Made by a program: the position numbers and the translations under genes. Shown in pieces: positions 20,301 through 27,794 of a stretch of 64,000 nt of DNA (position 1 is the first letter of the stretch; each line of letters begins with the position of its first letter). The notes under the pieces were generated by a model. That model was not told the DNA's origin, searched no databases, and saw only the letters and a program-made list of their open reading frames with translations. The stretch is from Pelolinea sp. (GTDB taxonomy: Bacteria; Chloroflexota; Anaerolineae; Anaerolineales; Anaerolineaceae): positions 102,165-166,164 of the forward strand of contig JAAZOD010000020.1 in assembly GCA_012797975.1 (NCBI GenBank). The letters run 5' to 3'.

Positions 20301-21289
20301 TGGCTGTCTTTCGAAAAGGTTTCTGCGAAGGAGCAGAAGATCTGAAAGAGCAGGAACAAGCGGATGTGCCTGACAAGATCATCGATCAGCTTGCTCCGAA
20401 GATTCGCACGCAGAAGTATGGAAAAGTGGAATATAAAAATCTACAGAATAATCTTGATGAAACCTATACTGGCGTTCCCATCTACCTGGGTGGTGAGATT
20501 TTTGGCGGATTGATCATCGAGCATGGTGCTTTGGAGATCCGCCATGAGGACCTTGAACTGCTGAAGTCCTTCGCCGACCAGGTTGGTTTAGCGTATGGAA
20601 ATGAACTGCTGCGTACGCGGGCAGAGGAAATGGCAGTGGTGACGGAACGCAACAGGATTGCCAGAGATCTGCATGATGCGATCACGCAAACACTGTTTTC
20701 TGCTAATTTAATAGCGGATACGCTTGCAGAAAGCTGGGATGTCGACCGGAGAAAAGCGGAAGAATTAATTGTCTCCCTCCGTCAATTGAACCAAAGCGCT
20801 TTGGCAGAGATGCGCACTTTACTGCTGGAACTGCGTCCGGCTGCTGTGGTAGAAAGTGACTTGCGCGACCTTCTTGAGCAATTGGCGAACATTCTTCGGG
20901 GGCGGGCAGGTTGTATGGTCGACCTGGAAATGAAAGGGAAATGCAAATTACCAGACGATGTGCAGGTTGGTTTTTATAGAATTGCACAGGAATCTGTAAC
21001 AAATATCATGAAACATTCCGATGCGCACCATGTGCGTATACAATTAAAGTGCACTCCATTAAATCTTCGTAAAAGCATGCAACTGTCAAAAACGGTGGTT
21101 TTGAAGATCGAAGATGACGGCAAGGGATTTAACGTTGATCAAATCATAAGCGGTCGTTTTGGTCTGACCAATATGTACCAACGAGCTGCTGCAATCGGCG
21201 CTGATTTACAAATAACATCCGCTCGTGAAAAAGGGACCTGCATACAACTAGCCTGGCAAGAGAGAAAGGATGATCGGATGAATGGATAA
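17381..21289 (+). CDS. Beta-propeller sensor histidine kinase (Reg_prop, Y_Y_Y, GAF, HisKA_3)
   Basis: Membrane sensor of 1302 residues. A hydrophobic N terminus ends in a possible lipobox (FFSSC). Residues about 60-760 contain repeated blades with the signature form DxxGxLWIGTxxGGLxxF (for example [14 protein letters not shown]), the two-component-regulator propeller. A Y_Y_Y immunoglobulin-like domain follows ([15 protein letters not shown]), then a membrane segment at about 875-893, a GAF-like domain (about 920-1070) and a kinase with phospho-acceptor His1098 in [15 protein letters not shown] and an ATPase domain (IEDDGKGF). Its stop overlaps the start of the response regulator, its obvious partner. 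The sensed ligand is unknown; relatives sense polysaccharide fragments in Bacteroidetes. Confidence 0.92.
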   Translation: MNFMMKTNRHLLFLTVILVTAAIFFSSCGTLPEMSSAKNPEPSFITTSSPVEEGKEFDFINQPMRFDYLDTFSGLSSNMINEIIQDQFGLVWIATFNGLNKYDGKNFTVYQKDESDKSSLINNAVWVIYEDQDGNLWAGTDGGLDKFNRTTNSFTHYQNDPSDLHSLPNNFVRCILQDSRGNLWVGTSGGGLSKFDPETEQFTTYTHNEENPYSITSNIVRAIYEDSRGYLWIGTWNGLDRFDYETESFFHFNKRSISNQAEYFIESTPNVRGFDIAEDVLITTETQYYPSDVSVENKIIDIEEDIDGDLWLATMGGGIKKLDPLDGSYEIYQNEGNNPSSLSNNTVLEIFRDSQDNYWFGTNDGLNLYNRSNDHFVRFLYDIETRDMLNSLSSGIISSIMEDESGMYWIGTSGGGVNIFSPTMNRFQQVKNDPTRPSSLSSNTIWAFQQDYDGTLWVANDAGVDMQRKDAGYYIHYDPHSDDLRDDDDAVYTILRDSTGVLWIGTEHGLSSFNYIENRFITYSAYTYPSESDLAPLEEIPITDLQEDSEGNIWIGTYGNGLMKLDPTSGSIIDFQYDANNANSISSNIINAIAHDKDGVLWIGTIGGGLNRLDPHTNLFTRFLNDPENTETISDNTVTSLTFDQSGTLWIGTYNGLNSFNPATGLFKVYSIREGLSSDAILGVVVDRDGMVWMSTRNGLSRFNPQNNEFLHFTYQDGLQSSEFLNSSCALGSEGKLYFGGLGGYNVFDPAELQGNTYVPEIVLTSLTQSGEPLALDQGLEEVDEITLRWPDNYFEFEFAALNYIRPQKNEYAYFLENFDKDWNYVETRSYGRYTNLPQGTYKLHLIGSNNDGIWNRDGKTVVIHVIPAWWESQWFRVSAILLVTLVVISFYRMQLMNVERYNRKLAEEVKERTADIERRRRVSDGLREILIRLNSDLPVRESIDFIACQVSELLSARCVIIVQFISEKRVKTLAVFRKGFCEGAEDLKEQEQADVPDKIIDQLAPKIRTQKYGKVEYKNLQNNLDETYTGVPIYLGGEIFGGLIIEHGALEIRHEDLELLKSFADQVGLAYGNELLRTRAEEMAVVTERNRIARDLHDAITQTLFSANLIADTLAESWDVDRRKAEELIVSLRQLNQSALAEMRTLLLELRPAAVVESDLRDLLEQLANILRGRAGCMVDLEMKGKCKLPDDVQVGFYRIAQESVTNIMKHSDAHHVRIQLKCTPLNLRKSMQLSKTVVLKIEDDGKGFNVDQIISGRFGLTNMYQRAAAIGADLQITSAREKGTCIQLAWQERKDDRMNG

Positions 21290-21914
21290 AAAAATAAAAG
21301 TAGTGGTGGTGGATGATCATGATGTCGTTCGTCGAGGATTGTCCTCTTACTTGAATATTACCCAGGATATCGTTATCGTTGGGGAAGCCAGCACCGGTCA
21401 GGAAGCAATAGAGATCTGCGAAAAATTACAACCGGATGTGGTGCTGATGGACCTGGTAATGCCCGGAAAGGATGGCATTGAAGCTACCAAAGAGATCTTA
21501 GCCTCTCAACCCGCAATCAAAATTATTGCACTTACCAGTTTTAAGGAAGCAGATATGGTGCAGGATGTCATGCGGGTTGGAGCCATGGGATACCTGCTTA
21601 AAAACATCAGTGGAAAAGAGCTGGCGGAAGCCATCCGATCTGTCTATGCTGGCAAACCAGCCCTGGCACCGGAGGTGACCCGCGAATTTGTGATGGGAAC
21701 ACAAAATCCGCGAACCGGTGACGACCTCACCGAGCGTGAAATGGAAGTGCTTAAACTGCTGGTGGAAGGGCTAAGCAACCCGGAGATCGCTGAACGACTG
21801 GTGATCAGCCGCTCGACTGCGCGAGCCCATGTGAGCAATATTCTGGCAAAACTGGAAGTTTCCAATCGATCAGAAGCTGTAGCACTGGCTTTGCGGAAAC
21901 GGTTGGTGAAATAA
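21282..21914 (+). CDS. NarL/FixJ family response regulator
   Basis: Cytoplasmic transcription regulator of 210 residues phosphorylated by the upstream kinase. Receiver domain: acidic pocket Asp11-Asp12, phospho-acceptor Asp57 (VLMDLVMPG), Thr85 and Lys107, all intact. C-terminal LuxR-type helix-turn-helix: [25 protein letters not shown] then [16 protein letters not shown]. The ATG overlaps the kinase stop by 8 bases. The next gene downstream is a binding protein with repeated sequence elements in its upstream region, a plausible target. Confidence 0.95.
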   Translation: MDKKIKVVVVDDHDVVRRGLSSYLNITQDIVIVGEASTGQEAIEICEKLQPDVVLMDLVMPGKDGIEATKEILASQPAIKIIALTSFKEADMVQDVMRVGAMGYLLKNISGKELAEAIRSVYAGKPALAPEVTREFVMGTQNPRTGDDLTEREMEVLKLLVEGLSNPEIAERLVISRSTARAHVSNILAKLEVSNRSEAVALALRKRLVK

Positions 21915-21941
21915 GATAGTACATTTGTCTAGTTTCTAAAT

Positions 21942-21977
21942 AGCCCCTGCGGATAATGCCGTTAGGGGCTTTTTTTT
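21942..21977 (+). terminator. Rho-independent terminator of the two-component operon
   Basis: Stem AGCCCCT / AGGGGCT with a 15-base loop followed by eight T residues, 28 bases after the response-regulator stop. Confidence 0.85.
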
Positions 21978-21979
21978 AT

Positions 21980-22036
21980 ACAGTTTGAGGGTAAAGAACT
22001 GTTTGAGGAGGTGAAAAAATCCATTTAAACAGTTTG
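21980..22036 (+). promoter_or_regulatory. Three related C(A/T)GTTTG repeats upstream of the binding-protein gene
   Basis: ACAGTTTGAGG (21980-21990), AACTGTTTGAGG (21998-22009) and AACAGTTTG (22028-22036) occur in the same orientation in the leader of the gene at 22073. Repeated short elements of this kind suit a NarL-type regulator, whose gene lies directly upstream. Functional role inferred only. Confidence 0.35.
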
Positions 22037-22072
22037 TAATGCCAAAGATTCATTTGATGAGAGGAGAAAATA

Positions 22073-24148
22073 ATGAAGTCGAAATGGTATGTATTACTTA
22101 CAGCTCTGATGATCGTTTCTACGCTGCTCGTTTCTTGCGGCCCTGCTGAACCGGCAGCCGAAACGGAGACTGGCACAGAATCCGGAGAAACCACATCAGA
22201 AGTGATGGTTACCTCCAAGGACCCCACCACATGGACCGAAACTGCTTTTGGTGATATTGACACATTGGATGTAACCCATGCTTATGAATCAGCCGGTGGT
22301 GAAGTGATCGAAAATGTGTACGATCGCTTGCTGTGGTACAAAAAAGATTCCGTAACAGAGTTTGTTCCATGGTTGGCAACCGAAGTGCCATCGTTGGAAA
22401 ATGGCGGGATCTCTGAAGATGGTTTGACCTATACCTTCAAGATCCGCTCCGGTGTCAAATTCCATGATGGCAGCGACATGACGGTTGACGATGTCGCCTT
22501 TAGCTGGGCACGGAGCATTCTGGCCGGTGGAACCGATTCACCACAGTGGATGTGGATGGAACCCCTGTTTGGAGCGGGACTTCTGGATGTGAGCGAGCTG
22601 GTGGCAGCATATGATGCGGGAGTTTCCCTGGAGGACCCCAAAGCGATCTATGATTACGTGACCAGTGCAGATGCCGTGGTACCCTATGACGACCGGGCAG
22701 CCCTGGGCGCCTATTCCCCCGAAACACTCAGCGCGGTTTGTGAATATGTAAAATCCAGAGTGGTTGCGGACCCCGAAACCAATACCGTCACCTACAAACT
22801 TGCCCAACCATGGGCTCCTTTCTTGGCCACGTTCCTTGGTTATTGGGGTAGTGTGCAGAGCGAGGCATGGGTGAGTGCGAATGGCGGCTGGGATGGCGAT
22901 TGCTCAAACTGGACCGAACATTATGCATGGTCTTCTGAAGAGTTGAATCAATATCCCATTGGAACTTCAGCCATGGGTACCGGCCCCTATAAACTTGATC
23001 ATTGGACACCTGCGGAAGAGGTCGTTTTGAGAGCCAATGAAGATTTCTGGCTAACCGAACCTGCTTGGGAAGGAATGCCCACTGGAGCGCCCCAATTGAA
23101 GACGGTCATTATCAAACAGGTGACTGAATTCAGCACCCGCCTGGCCATGGCTCAGGCAGGAGATGCGGATAACAACCAGATCGGTTCGACCGAGGACTGG
23201 CCTATTCTGGATGGTTTTGTTGGCGCAGAAGAGACCTATGATGAATATATGGCGGGCGAACCGGCCGTTGAAGTGGATTCATCCAAACCCTTCGTGAAGA
23301 TCTCCGATATCAATGCAGTCAATACGCGAACCGACATCGGCTTCTCATTTACGGTCAATACCGAAGGCGGCAACTCATTCATCGGTTCCGGAAAATTGGA
23401 TGGTGATGGTATTCCGGCAGATTTCTTCTCTGATGTGCATGTACGGCGTGCTTTTGCCTACTGCTTCGATTATGAGACCTATTTGAACGATGTGCTACAG
23501 GGAGACGGACGCAGAGCTCCAACGTTGATGCTGCCGGGAATGTCTGGATACGATGAGAATGCTCCCCAATATACCTATGATGTGGAAAAATGTCGCGAGG
23601 AATTGAAAGCATCCAGCCTGATCTCTGAAGATGGAACGCAGCTCTTTGATCTCGGTTTCCGCTTCTCGGCGGTCTACAATGTGGGGAATACCCTGCGGCA
23701 GACCATTGCTGAGATCATCCAAGCCGGTATGCAGGAAGCCGGTCCGCAATTTGTGGTGGAAGTGGTCGGTTTGCCATGGCCGTCATTCCTGCGGGCCATC
23801 AATGCCAAGAAGATCCCGATCTTCATCATCGGTTGGATCAGTGACTACTATGATACGCATAACTGGGTGAACACTTTCACCGTTGGATATTACACCTTCA
23901 AACAATCTTTCCCGGATGAACTGCGTCAAGAATTCAATGCGATCGCTATCGAAGGTGTGCAGATCACTGACCCGGTGGCACGTGACAAATTCTACAAAGA
24001 TGTCTTCAATGAAAAATATTATGAAACATGCCCAGCCATCCTGCTGTACCATCTCATAAACCGGTCATATCAGCCGCGCTATGTGAATGGATGGTATTCC
24101 AATGCGGCATATTCCAACAAGTGGTACTACGTGCTTTCAAAAGACTAA
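22073..24148 (+). CDS. Oligopeptide-type ABC substrate-binding lipoprotein, paralogue of the protein at 10037
   Basis: Family 5 substrate-binding lipoprotein of 691 residues with signal MKSKWYVLLTALMIVSTLL and lipobox LVSC. It matches the 10037 protein nearly throughout: both contain VPSLENGGISEDG, KFHDGSDMTVDDVAFS, EFSTRLAMAQAGDADN, FIGSG, DGDGIPADFFSDVHVRRAF and end in YSNKWYY. The two differ by short insertions, here around residues 185-205. There are no transporter genes next to it and terminators lie on both sides, so it probably supplies an alternative receptor for the transporter at 8-14 kb. GAGGAG precedes the ATG. Confidence 0.92.
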   Translation: MKSKWYVLLTALMIVSTLLVSCGPAEPAAETETGTESGETTSEVMVTSKDPTTWTETAFGDIDTLDVTHAYESAGGEVIENVYDRLLWYKKDSVTEFVPWLATEVPSLENGGISEDGLTYTFKIRSGVKFHDGSDMTVDDVAFSWARSILAGGTDSPQWMWMEPLFGAGLLDVSELVAAYDAGVSLEDPKAIYDYVTSADAVVPYDDRAALGAYSPETLSAVCEYVKSRVVADPETNTVTYKLAQPWAPFLATFLGYWGSVQSEAWVSANGGWDGDCSNWTEHYAWSSEELNQYPIGTSAMGTGPYKLDHWTPAEEVVLRANEDFWLTEPAWEGMPTGAPQLKTVIIKQVTEFSTRLAMAQAGDADNNQIGSTEDWPILDGFVGAEETYDEYMAGEPAVEVDSSKPFVKISDINAVNTRTDIGFSFTVNTEGGNSFIGSGKLDGDGIPADFFSDVHVRRAFAYCFDYETYLNDVLQGDGRRAPTLMLPGMSGYDENAPQYTYDVEKCREELKASSLISEDGTQLFDLGFRFSAVYNVGNTLRQTIAEIIQAGMQEAGPQFVVEVVGLPWPSFLRAINAKKIPIFIIGWISDYYDTHNWVNTFTVGYYTFKQSFPDELRQEFNAIAIEGVQITDPVARDKFYKDVFNEKYYETCPAILLYHLINRSYQPRYVNGWYSNAAYSNKWYYVLSKD

Positions 24149-24171
24149 ACGAACATCTTTTGTGTACAGGA

Positions 24172-24206
24172 GTCTGCAGCGCCGAAATCGGTCGGCGACT
24201 GCAGAC
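24172..24206 (+). other. Stable hairpin between the binding-protein gene and mntP
   Basis: Stem GTCTGCAG / CTGCAGAC enclosing a second helix CGCCGA / TCGGCG. It stands directly in front of a terminator hairpin and upstream of mntP. GCGCCGAAA resembles one strand of the manganese (yybP-ykoY) riboswitch, but the conserved flanks of that motif are not seen. Confidence 0.5.
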
Positions 24207-24215
24207 GATCAGACA

Positions 24216-24255
24216 AGCAGCTGGAGACGGATCACCCTCCAGCTGCTATTTTTTT
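24216..24255 (+). terminator. Rho-independent terminator upstream of mntP
   Basis: Eleven-base stem AGCAGCTGGAG / CTCCAGCTGCT followed by ATTTTTTT. It ends transcription from the binding-protein gene, or acts as a leader terminator for mntP, whose start lies 28 bases further on. Confidence 0.85.
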
Positions 24256-24283
24256 GGTAGAATTACATTTCTGTGGTGAAAAT

Positions 24284-24847
24284 ATGGCAGATTGGATCTT
24301 AACGTTAATTATTGCTGTCAGTCTGGCAATGGATTGTTTTGCCGTTTCTCTGGGAATTGGATGTTCATTGTCAAGCTGTGATAAACGCGCTGTATTCCGT
24401 TTATCCTTTCATTTTGGTTTCTTTCAAGCGGGTATGACATTTCTGGGTTGGCTGGTTGGAAATACGATCCTCCCTTATATTGAGAAATTTGATCATTGGA
24501 TCGCTTTCTTGTTGCTGGCATGGATCGGGATCCGTATGGTGCGGGAAGGATTATCAAGGGAAAGTGAGCATGTGAATGGTGATCCAACGCGAGGAGGAAC
24601 CCTGGTTCTCTTATCCATTGCCACCAGCATTGATGCACTGGGGGTCGGATTGAGTCTATCGATCTTGAAAACCAATATTGCTTTTTCCAGTTTCATGATC
24701 GGATTGGTTTCTTTATTGTTTACGATCGTTGGTTTGAGATTCGGGAACCGGTTGAATGAAAAGTTTGGAAAAAGGATCGAAGTGCTGGGCGGATCGGTTT
24801 TGTTGTTCATCGGCACGCGTTTGCTATATTCACATTTAATCGCCTGA
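24284..24847 (+). CDS. mntP: Manganese efflux pump MntP
   Basis: Integral membrane exporter that removes excess Mn2+. Six hydrophobic segments; two family motifs with membrane-buried acidic residues, VSLAMDCFAVSLGIG in segment 1 and LSIATSIDALGVGLSLS in segment 4, mark the internally duplicated DUF204 fold. 187 residues, normal. I start at the ATG at 24284 because a longer frame starts within the T tract of the terminator. The hydrophilic loop between segments 3 and 4 is short, as usual. Confidence 0.93.
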   Translation: MADWILTLIIAVSLAMDCFAVSLGIGCSLSSCDKRAVFRLSFHFGFFQAGMTFLGWLVGNTILPYIEKFDHWIAFLLLAWIGIRMVREGLSRESEHVNGDPTRGGTLVLLSIATSIDALGVGLSLSILKTNIAFSSFMIGLVSLLFTIVGLRFGNRLNEKFGKRIEVLGGSVLLFIGTRLLYSHLIA

Positions 24848-24876
24848 TATTTCCTACAATTCTCATTTTCAATGAC

Positions 24877-24905
24877 TTGACATTTTCTGGAATTCAGTTG
24901 ACAAT
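24877..24905 (+). promoter_or_regulatory. Possible promoter of the Ig-like lipoprotein gene
   Basis: TTGACA (24877-24882) and GACAAT (24900-24905) with 17 bases between them. A second TTGACA at 24898-24903 overlaps this -10; its own -10 would be TTAATA at a long 21-base spacing. About 55 bases ahead of the gene start. Confidence 0.4.
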
Positions 24906-24959
24906 TTCTGCTGCTTCTCCTTCCTTAATACATTGAAAGAAGGAGATTGGAGGTACATA

Positions 24960-25643
24960 ATGAGAAAAACGAAAGTCATGGTTAGTTTCCTGATAATGGC
25001 AGTGATTGTTTTATCTGCCTGCACCCAAAAGACTGCATCAGAAGAAGCTACCCCCGACCTCGGTGCTGTGAAAACCCAAGCTGTTCAGACCGCAGTAAGC
25101 CAGATGACATCGGATGCGGCGGTTGACCAGGAAGCCGCAACTTCCCAGCTTCCAACCATTACACCTATGGCTACTACCAAGGCAACGACCATTCCAACCG
25201 CAACCGTCTATGTCAGCAGTGGTGGTGGCGGTGGCGGTAGCGGCAGTGGCGGTTCATCTTCCGGAACGCCCATTCCCACAGCAACCCCCGATGTGTATAT
25301 CTGTGAAGTAATCGATCAAAGCCCTTGGGATGGCAATCAATATGTCGGCTCTGATATTGATGTCGTTTGGACGCTAAAGAATGTCGGCGCTGCCACCTGG
25401 ACTGCAAGCACCTATTACTATCACTGGACCGGATATTCCGATCTGAGCCCTGTGAAATCTTTTACACTGACCGAGGATGTTCCCATGTACGATACGATTC
25501 AGGTCAGGATTGATGTCAAAGTACCGACCACACCCGGCCAGTATCGAACACAATGGTACCTGGTCAATGATAATGGAGAAAACTTCTGCGGTTTCTATTA
25601 TTATGTGAATGCCATTGCATTACCCACTGCCACCCCAGACTAG
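24960..25643 (+). CDS. Lipoprotein with NBR1-like immunoglobulin domain
   Basis: Secreted lipoprotein of 227 residues. Lipobox VLSAC after a hydrophobic N terminus; then a Thr-rich tether, a very glycine/serine-rich linker (about residues 85-100) and a Thr/Pro stretch. Residues about 115-220 form an Ig-like domain of the type found next to BRCA1 gene (NBR1): DVVWTLKNVGAATWTAS, and VPTTPGQYRTQWYLVNDNGENFCGFYY. Such domains are common in Chloroflexota envelope proteins; a protein- or sugar-binding role is guessed. GGAGG lies 6 bases before the ATG at 24960; the earlier in-frame start is rejected. Confidence 0.85.
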   Translation: MRKTKVMVSFLIMAVIVLSACTQKTASEEATPDLGAVKTQAVQTAVSQMTSDAAVDQEAATSQLPTITPMATTKATTIPTATVYVSSGGGGGGSGSGGSSSGTPIPTATPDVYICEVIDQSPWDGNQYVGSDIDVVWTLKNVGAATWTASTYYYHWTGYSDLSPVKSFTLTEDVPMYDTIQVRIDVKVPTTPGQYRTQWYLVNDNGENFCGFYYYVNAIALPTATPD

Positions 25644-25661
25644 ATAAGTAGAATGAGAACC

Positions 25662-25697
25662 AGAGAGAGCCTTTTTAAAAAGCTCTCTCTTTTTATT
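25662..25697 (+). terminator. Terminator after the Ig-like lipoprotein gene
   Basis: Stem AGAGAGAGC / GCTCTCTCT followed by TTTTATTT. It also covers the 3' end of the convergent gene on the minus strand, though no T tract exists in that direction. Confidence 0.8.
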
Positions 25698-26472
25698 TAA
25701 AGAAGAGATATAGTATAGCAATGTAAGCAGTATAAGGGACGAGGCATATCAATGGTTTCATGGCATCTTGAAAGGACTTCTTTTTTTCTTCCAACGGTTC
25801 CGGCATTTTTTCTGTGATCCATCCGATCACAAGATAGATAGGACTGTAAAGAATGGCAAATTGCCAAAAACCAAAAATAAACAGGTCACTGTAGTTATAA
25901 AAGAATTCAATGCTTTTTCCAGACAACAGGGGAATGAATAACCCGTTCAACCAGACTTCCATAATGAATTCATAGAATGCCCCGAGGATCAAAAGGAGCG
26001 GCCAGGAAAATCGATGTTTCTGCTGGACGGGTATAAAAAGAAGGATCAAGCCCACCAACCACGGAACAGAAACCAGCAGGTCATAATTTGAAATGCTGTT
26101 TCCGCCACCTGTATTGACCTGGACCAATTGCGCGCACAATTTCATAATGAAGCTGATGAAAAAGGCGTTCGCTACCGCAAAAATAGCAGCATTTCTGGTT
26201 GCATTGTCACTTGCAACGGCTGGCGCCCAAACCTTTCGAGTGAGGAACAGTAGAAGCGCATAAGATCCACTGAAAAGAATTGCCAGAAGCATGGTTAAAT
26301 TTTCCGCATTCGCATTGATAGCGGTTCCCAAAACCGATACAACCAATCCGTAGATCACTCCCACCCACGCAAGAATACGCAGCCATTTGGGTGGCTTGGT
26401 AGGTTCAAGGGGAGATTCGTCAGGCAGCGCGGAAAAAACGGGTTCTTGCTGAGAGCGTTCAGTATTTTTCAT
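25693..26472 (-). CDS. Multi-spanning membrane protein of unknown function
   Basis: 259 residues with a Pro/Glu-rich cytoplasmic start (about 30 residues) and six or seven hydrophobic segments (for example ILAWVGVIYGLVVSVLG, LTMLLAILFSGSYALLLFL, WPLLLILGAFYEFIMEVWL, FAILYSPIYLVIGWI, PYTAYIAILYLFF). I recognise no catalytic motif or transporter family. The start overlaps the end of the HEAT-like gene by 14 bases, so the two are very likely translated from one message and may work together. Confidence 0.65.
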   Translation of the reverse strand: MKNTERSQQEPVFSALPDESPLEPTKPPKWLRILAWVGVIYGLVVSVLGTAINANAENLTMLLAILFSGSYALLLFLTRKVWAPAVASDNATRNAAIFAVANAFFISFIMKLCAQLVQVNTGGGNSISNYDLLVSVPWLVGLILLFIPVQQKHRFSWPLLLILGAFYEFIMEVWLNGLFIPLLSGKSIEFFYNYSDLFIFGFWQFAILYSPIYLVIGWITEKMPEPLEEKKKSFQDAMKPLICLVPYTAYIAILYLFFK

Positions 26473-26986
26473 AAGCTTCTATTTCCTTTATGAGTTTTCG
26501 ACATCTGGATTGGACAGCTTTCGATCGGCTTGTTCCCCCAGCTTTAAGGTGTCTTTTGGTTTCGGTCAACAGAGTGTTTTGCTGAAAAGCTAGATCGACC
26601 AGACATTGCAATGCGAAGGTATTTACGATCGCACTGGGGCTGGCCAGATATTTTTCCACTTTATGATAACACTCGAAAACCTCGGTTGGCGAAAGCGACA
26701 GCCGCGGAATAATCTGTGCAAGATGCCATTGCACTTCCATTTGCTCACAGTGCTCGAGCATTTCAAGCATTGGGGTATGGTAGGGAAGCAGCAGTTCCGG
26801 TTTTTCTGCGGTAATTTTTTCAACGGCGTCTGCGGTTCGCATTCTCACCACTGGATGCGGGGAATAGAATCCCTGAAAAAGGGCATCAAAATTGGCCGGT
26901 TGTCGAAGAACGATCTGTACTACCTCATCTGATTTTCCGATGGAGCGGCGATCACCCCCGACCAATAAATCCAGAATTTGGCGCAT
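26459..26986 (-). CDS. HEAT-repeat-like protein of unknown function
   Basis: 175 residues, mostly alpha-helical. VVRMRTADAVEKITAEKPELL and MEVQWHLAQIIPRLSLSPTE look like consecutive HEAT-type repeats, suggesting a protein-interaction scaffold; SAIVNTFALQCLVDLAFQ is a third repeat. The C terminus is strongly basic (KAVQSRCRKLIKEIEAYEKY). AGAGAGGAA precedes the ATG and a TATAAT on the minus strand (27014-27019) lies about 30 bases upstream. It overlaps the membrane-protein gene by 14 bases. Confidence 0.65.
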   Translation of the reverse strand: MRQILDLLVGGDRRSIGKSDEVVQIVLRQPANFDALFQGFYSPHPVVRMRTADAVEKITAEKPELLLPYHTPMLEMLEHCEQMEVQWHLAQIIPRLSLSPTEVFECYHKVEKYLASPSAIVNTFALQCLVDLAFQQNTLLTETKRHLKAGGTSRSKAVQSRCRKLIKEIEAYEKY

Positions 26987-27251
26987 GGAAAAAATTCCTC
27001 TCTATCTGTCTTGATTATAAAATAACTGAAAAAAAATTATCGATGAAATGTGTTTCACGATGTAAATGCGCCGAATGTTTTTCAAGCTTATTGTTCTGGG
27101 ATGAATATGATCCATGCGCTGGGATATTATTGGTAGCTTGTTTCACTAAGAAGGGGGACCGAATTCAATAAACATTCTCTGGAAAAACGACACATGGGAA
27201 AAGGTTTTTCGGGAAAGGGATCCGATGGTGATTTCGTGCTGAACATACTTT
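26987..27251. other. Intergenic region between the minus-strand pair and the PTS operon
   Basis: I see no gene here. It holds the minus-strand -10-like TATAAT at 27014-27019 and a small palindrome TGAAATGTGTTTCA at 27044-27057 that could be a regulator site. Short frames in it have no ribosome binding site. The PTS promoter and its palindrome follow immediately. Confidence 0.5.
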
Positions 27252-27289
27252 ACAAATGTGCTTGACATTTGTGATTTTTATGCTATAGT
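27252..27289 (+). promoter_or_regulatory. PTS operon promoter with an overlapping operator palindrome
   Basis: TTGACA (27262-27267), 16-base spacer, TATAGT (27284-27289). An inverted repeat ACAAATG / CATTTGT (27252-27258 and 27266-27272, 7-base spacer) straddles the -35, the expected place for a repressor or regulator such as the SorC-family protein encoded at the end of the operon. Transcription should start near 27296, that is, at the ATG of the first gene. Confidence 0.7.
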
Positions 27290-27295
27290 GAATAC

Positions 27296-27766
27296 ATGCA
27301 AAAGAACATATCCCTTATTCGAATTGATGATCGTTTAATCCATGGTCAGGTGACTACCGCCTGGCTTCGTGTCTATCCAGCCGATGAAATAATCATCTCC
27401 AATGAAAAGATCGCCAATGACCCCATGTATAAGGCGATCTTTTCGGTTGCGCAGATTCCGGGAAAACAAATTCTGTTGCTTTGCCCTTCTGACACTGTGA
27501 AACGCATTACGGAAATAAAACCTGATTGTAAATATCTCATTATCACTCCAACTCCGGTGGATATCGTGACATTGATGGATAAAGGCTTGCAGATCGACAA
27601 GATCAATATTGGTGGCTTACAGAACAGACCGGGTACAACCCGTTTAGCAAAAGTTGTGTACGCAAAAGAAGATGAAATTGTGGCATTCAAAGAATTACAT
27701 ACTCGTGGAGTAGAGATGGAGGTGCAGATGGTTCCAACTGAAAAAATAACAAAACTTAACTTATAG
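27296..27766 (+). CDS. PTS system mannose/fructose/sorbose family IIB component
   Basis: Cytoplasmic phosphocarrier that passes phosphate from IIA to the incoming sugar. The phospho-acceptor is His16 in IRIDDRLIHGQV, the family signature; VANDP-like NEKIANDPMYKAIFSVAQIPG and the C-terminal VPTEKITKLN also fit. 156 residues, normal. No ribosome binding site is visible, and the -10 element ends 6 bases before the ATG, so the message is probably leaderless at this gene. First gene of the PTS operon. Confidence 0.92.
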   Translation: MQKNISLIRIDDRLIHGQVTTAWLRVYPADEIIISNEKIANDPMYKAIFSVAQIPGKQILLLCPSDTVKRITEIKPDCKYLIITPTPVDIVTLMDKGLQIDKINIGGLQNRPGTTRLAKVVYAKEDEIVAFKELHTRGVEMEVQMVPTEKITKLNL

Positions 27767-27794
27767 AACAATCATTTGAAAAGGAGAATATCTT

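Noticed and set aside
22011..22028. Five-codon leader peptide (GTG to TAA) after GAGGAG upstream of the 22073 gene
   Set aside because: The ribosome binding sequence overlaps the proposed start, and no comparable frame exists at the other three binding-protein genes.
24172..24255. Manganese yybP-ykoY riboswitch
   Set aside because: The conserved GGGGAGTA and downstream ACCTT strands are not found, and the terminator follows a gene end directly; kept only as a question in the findings.
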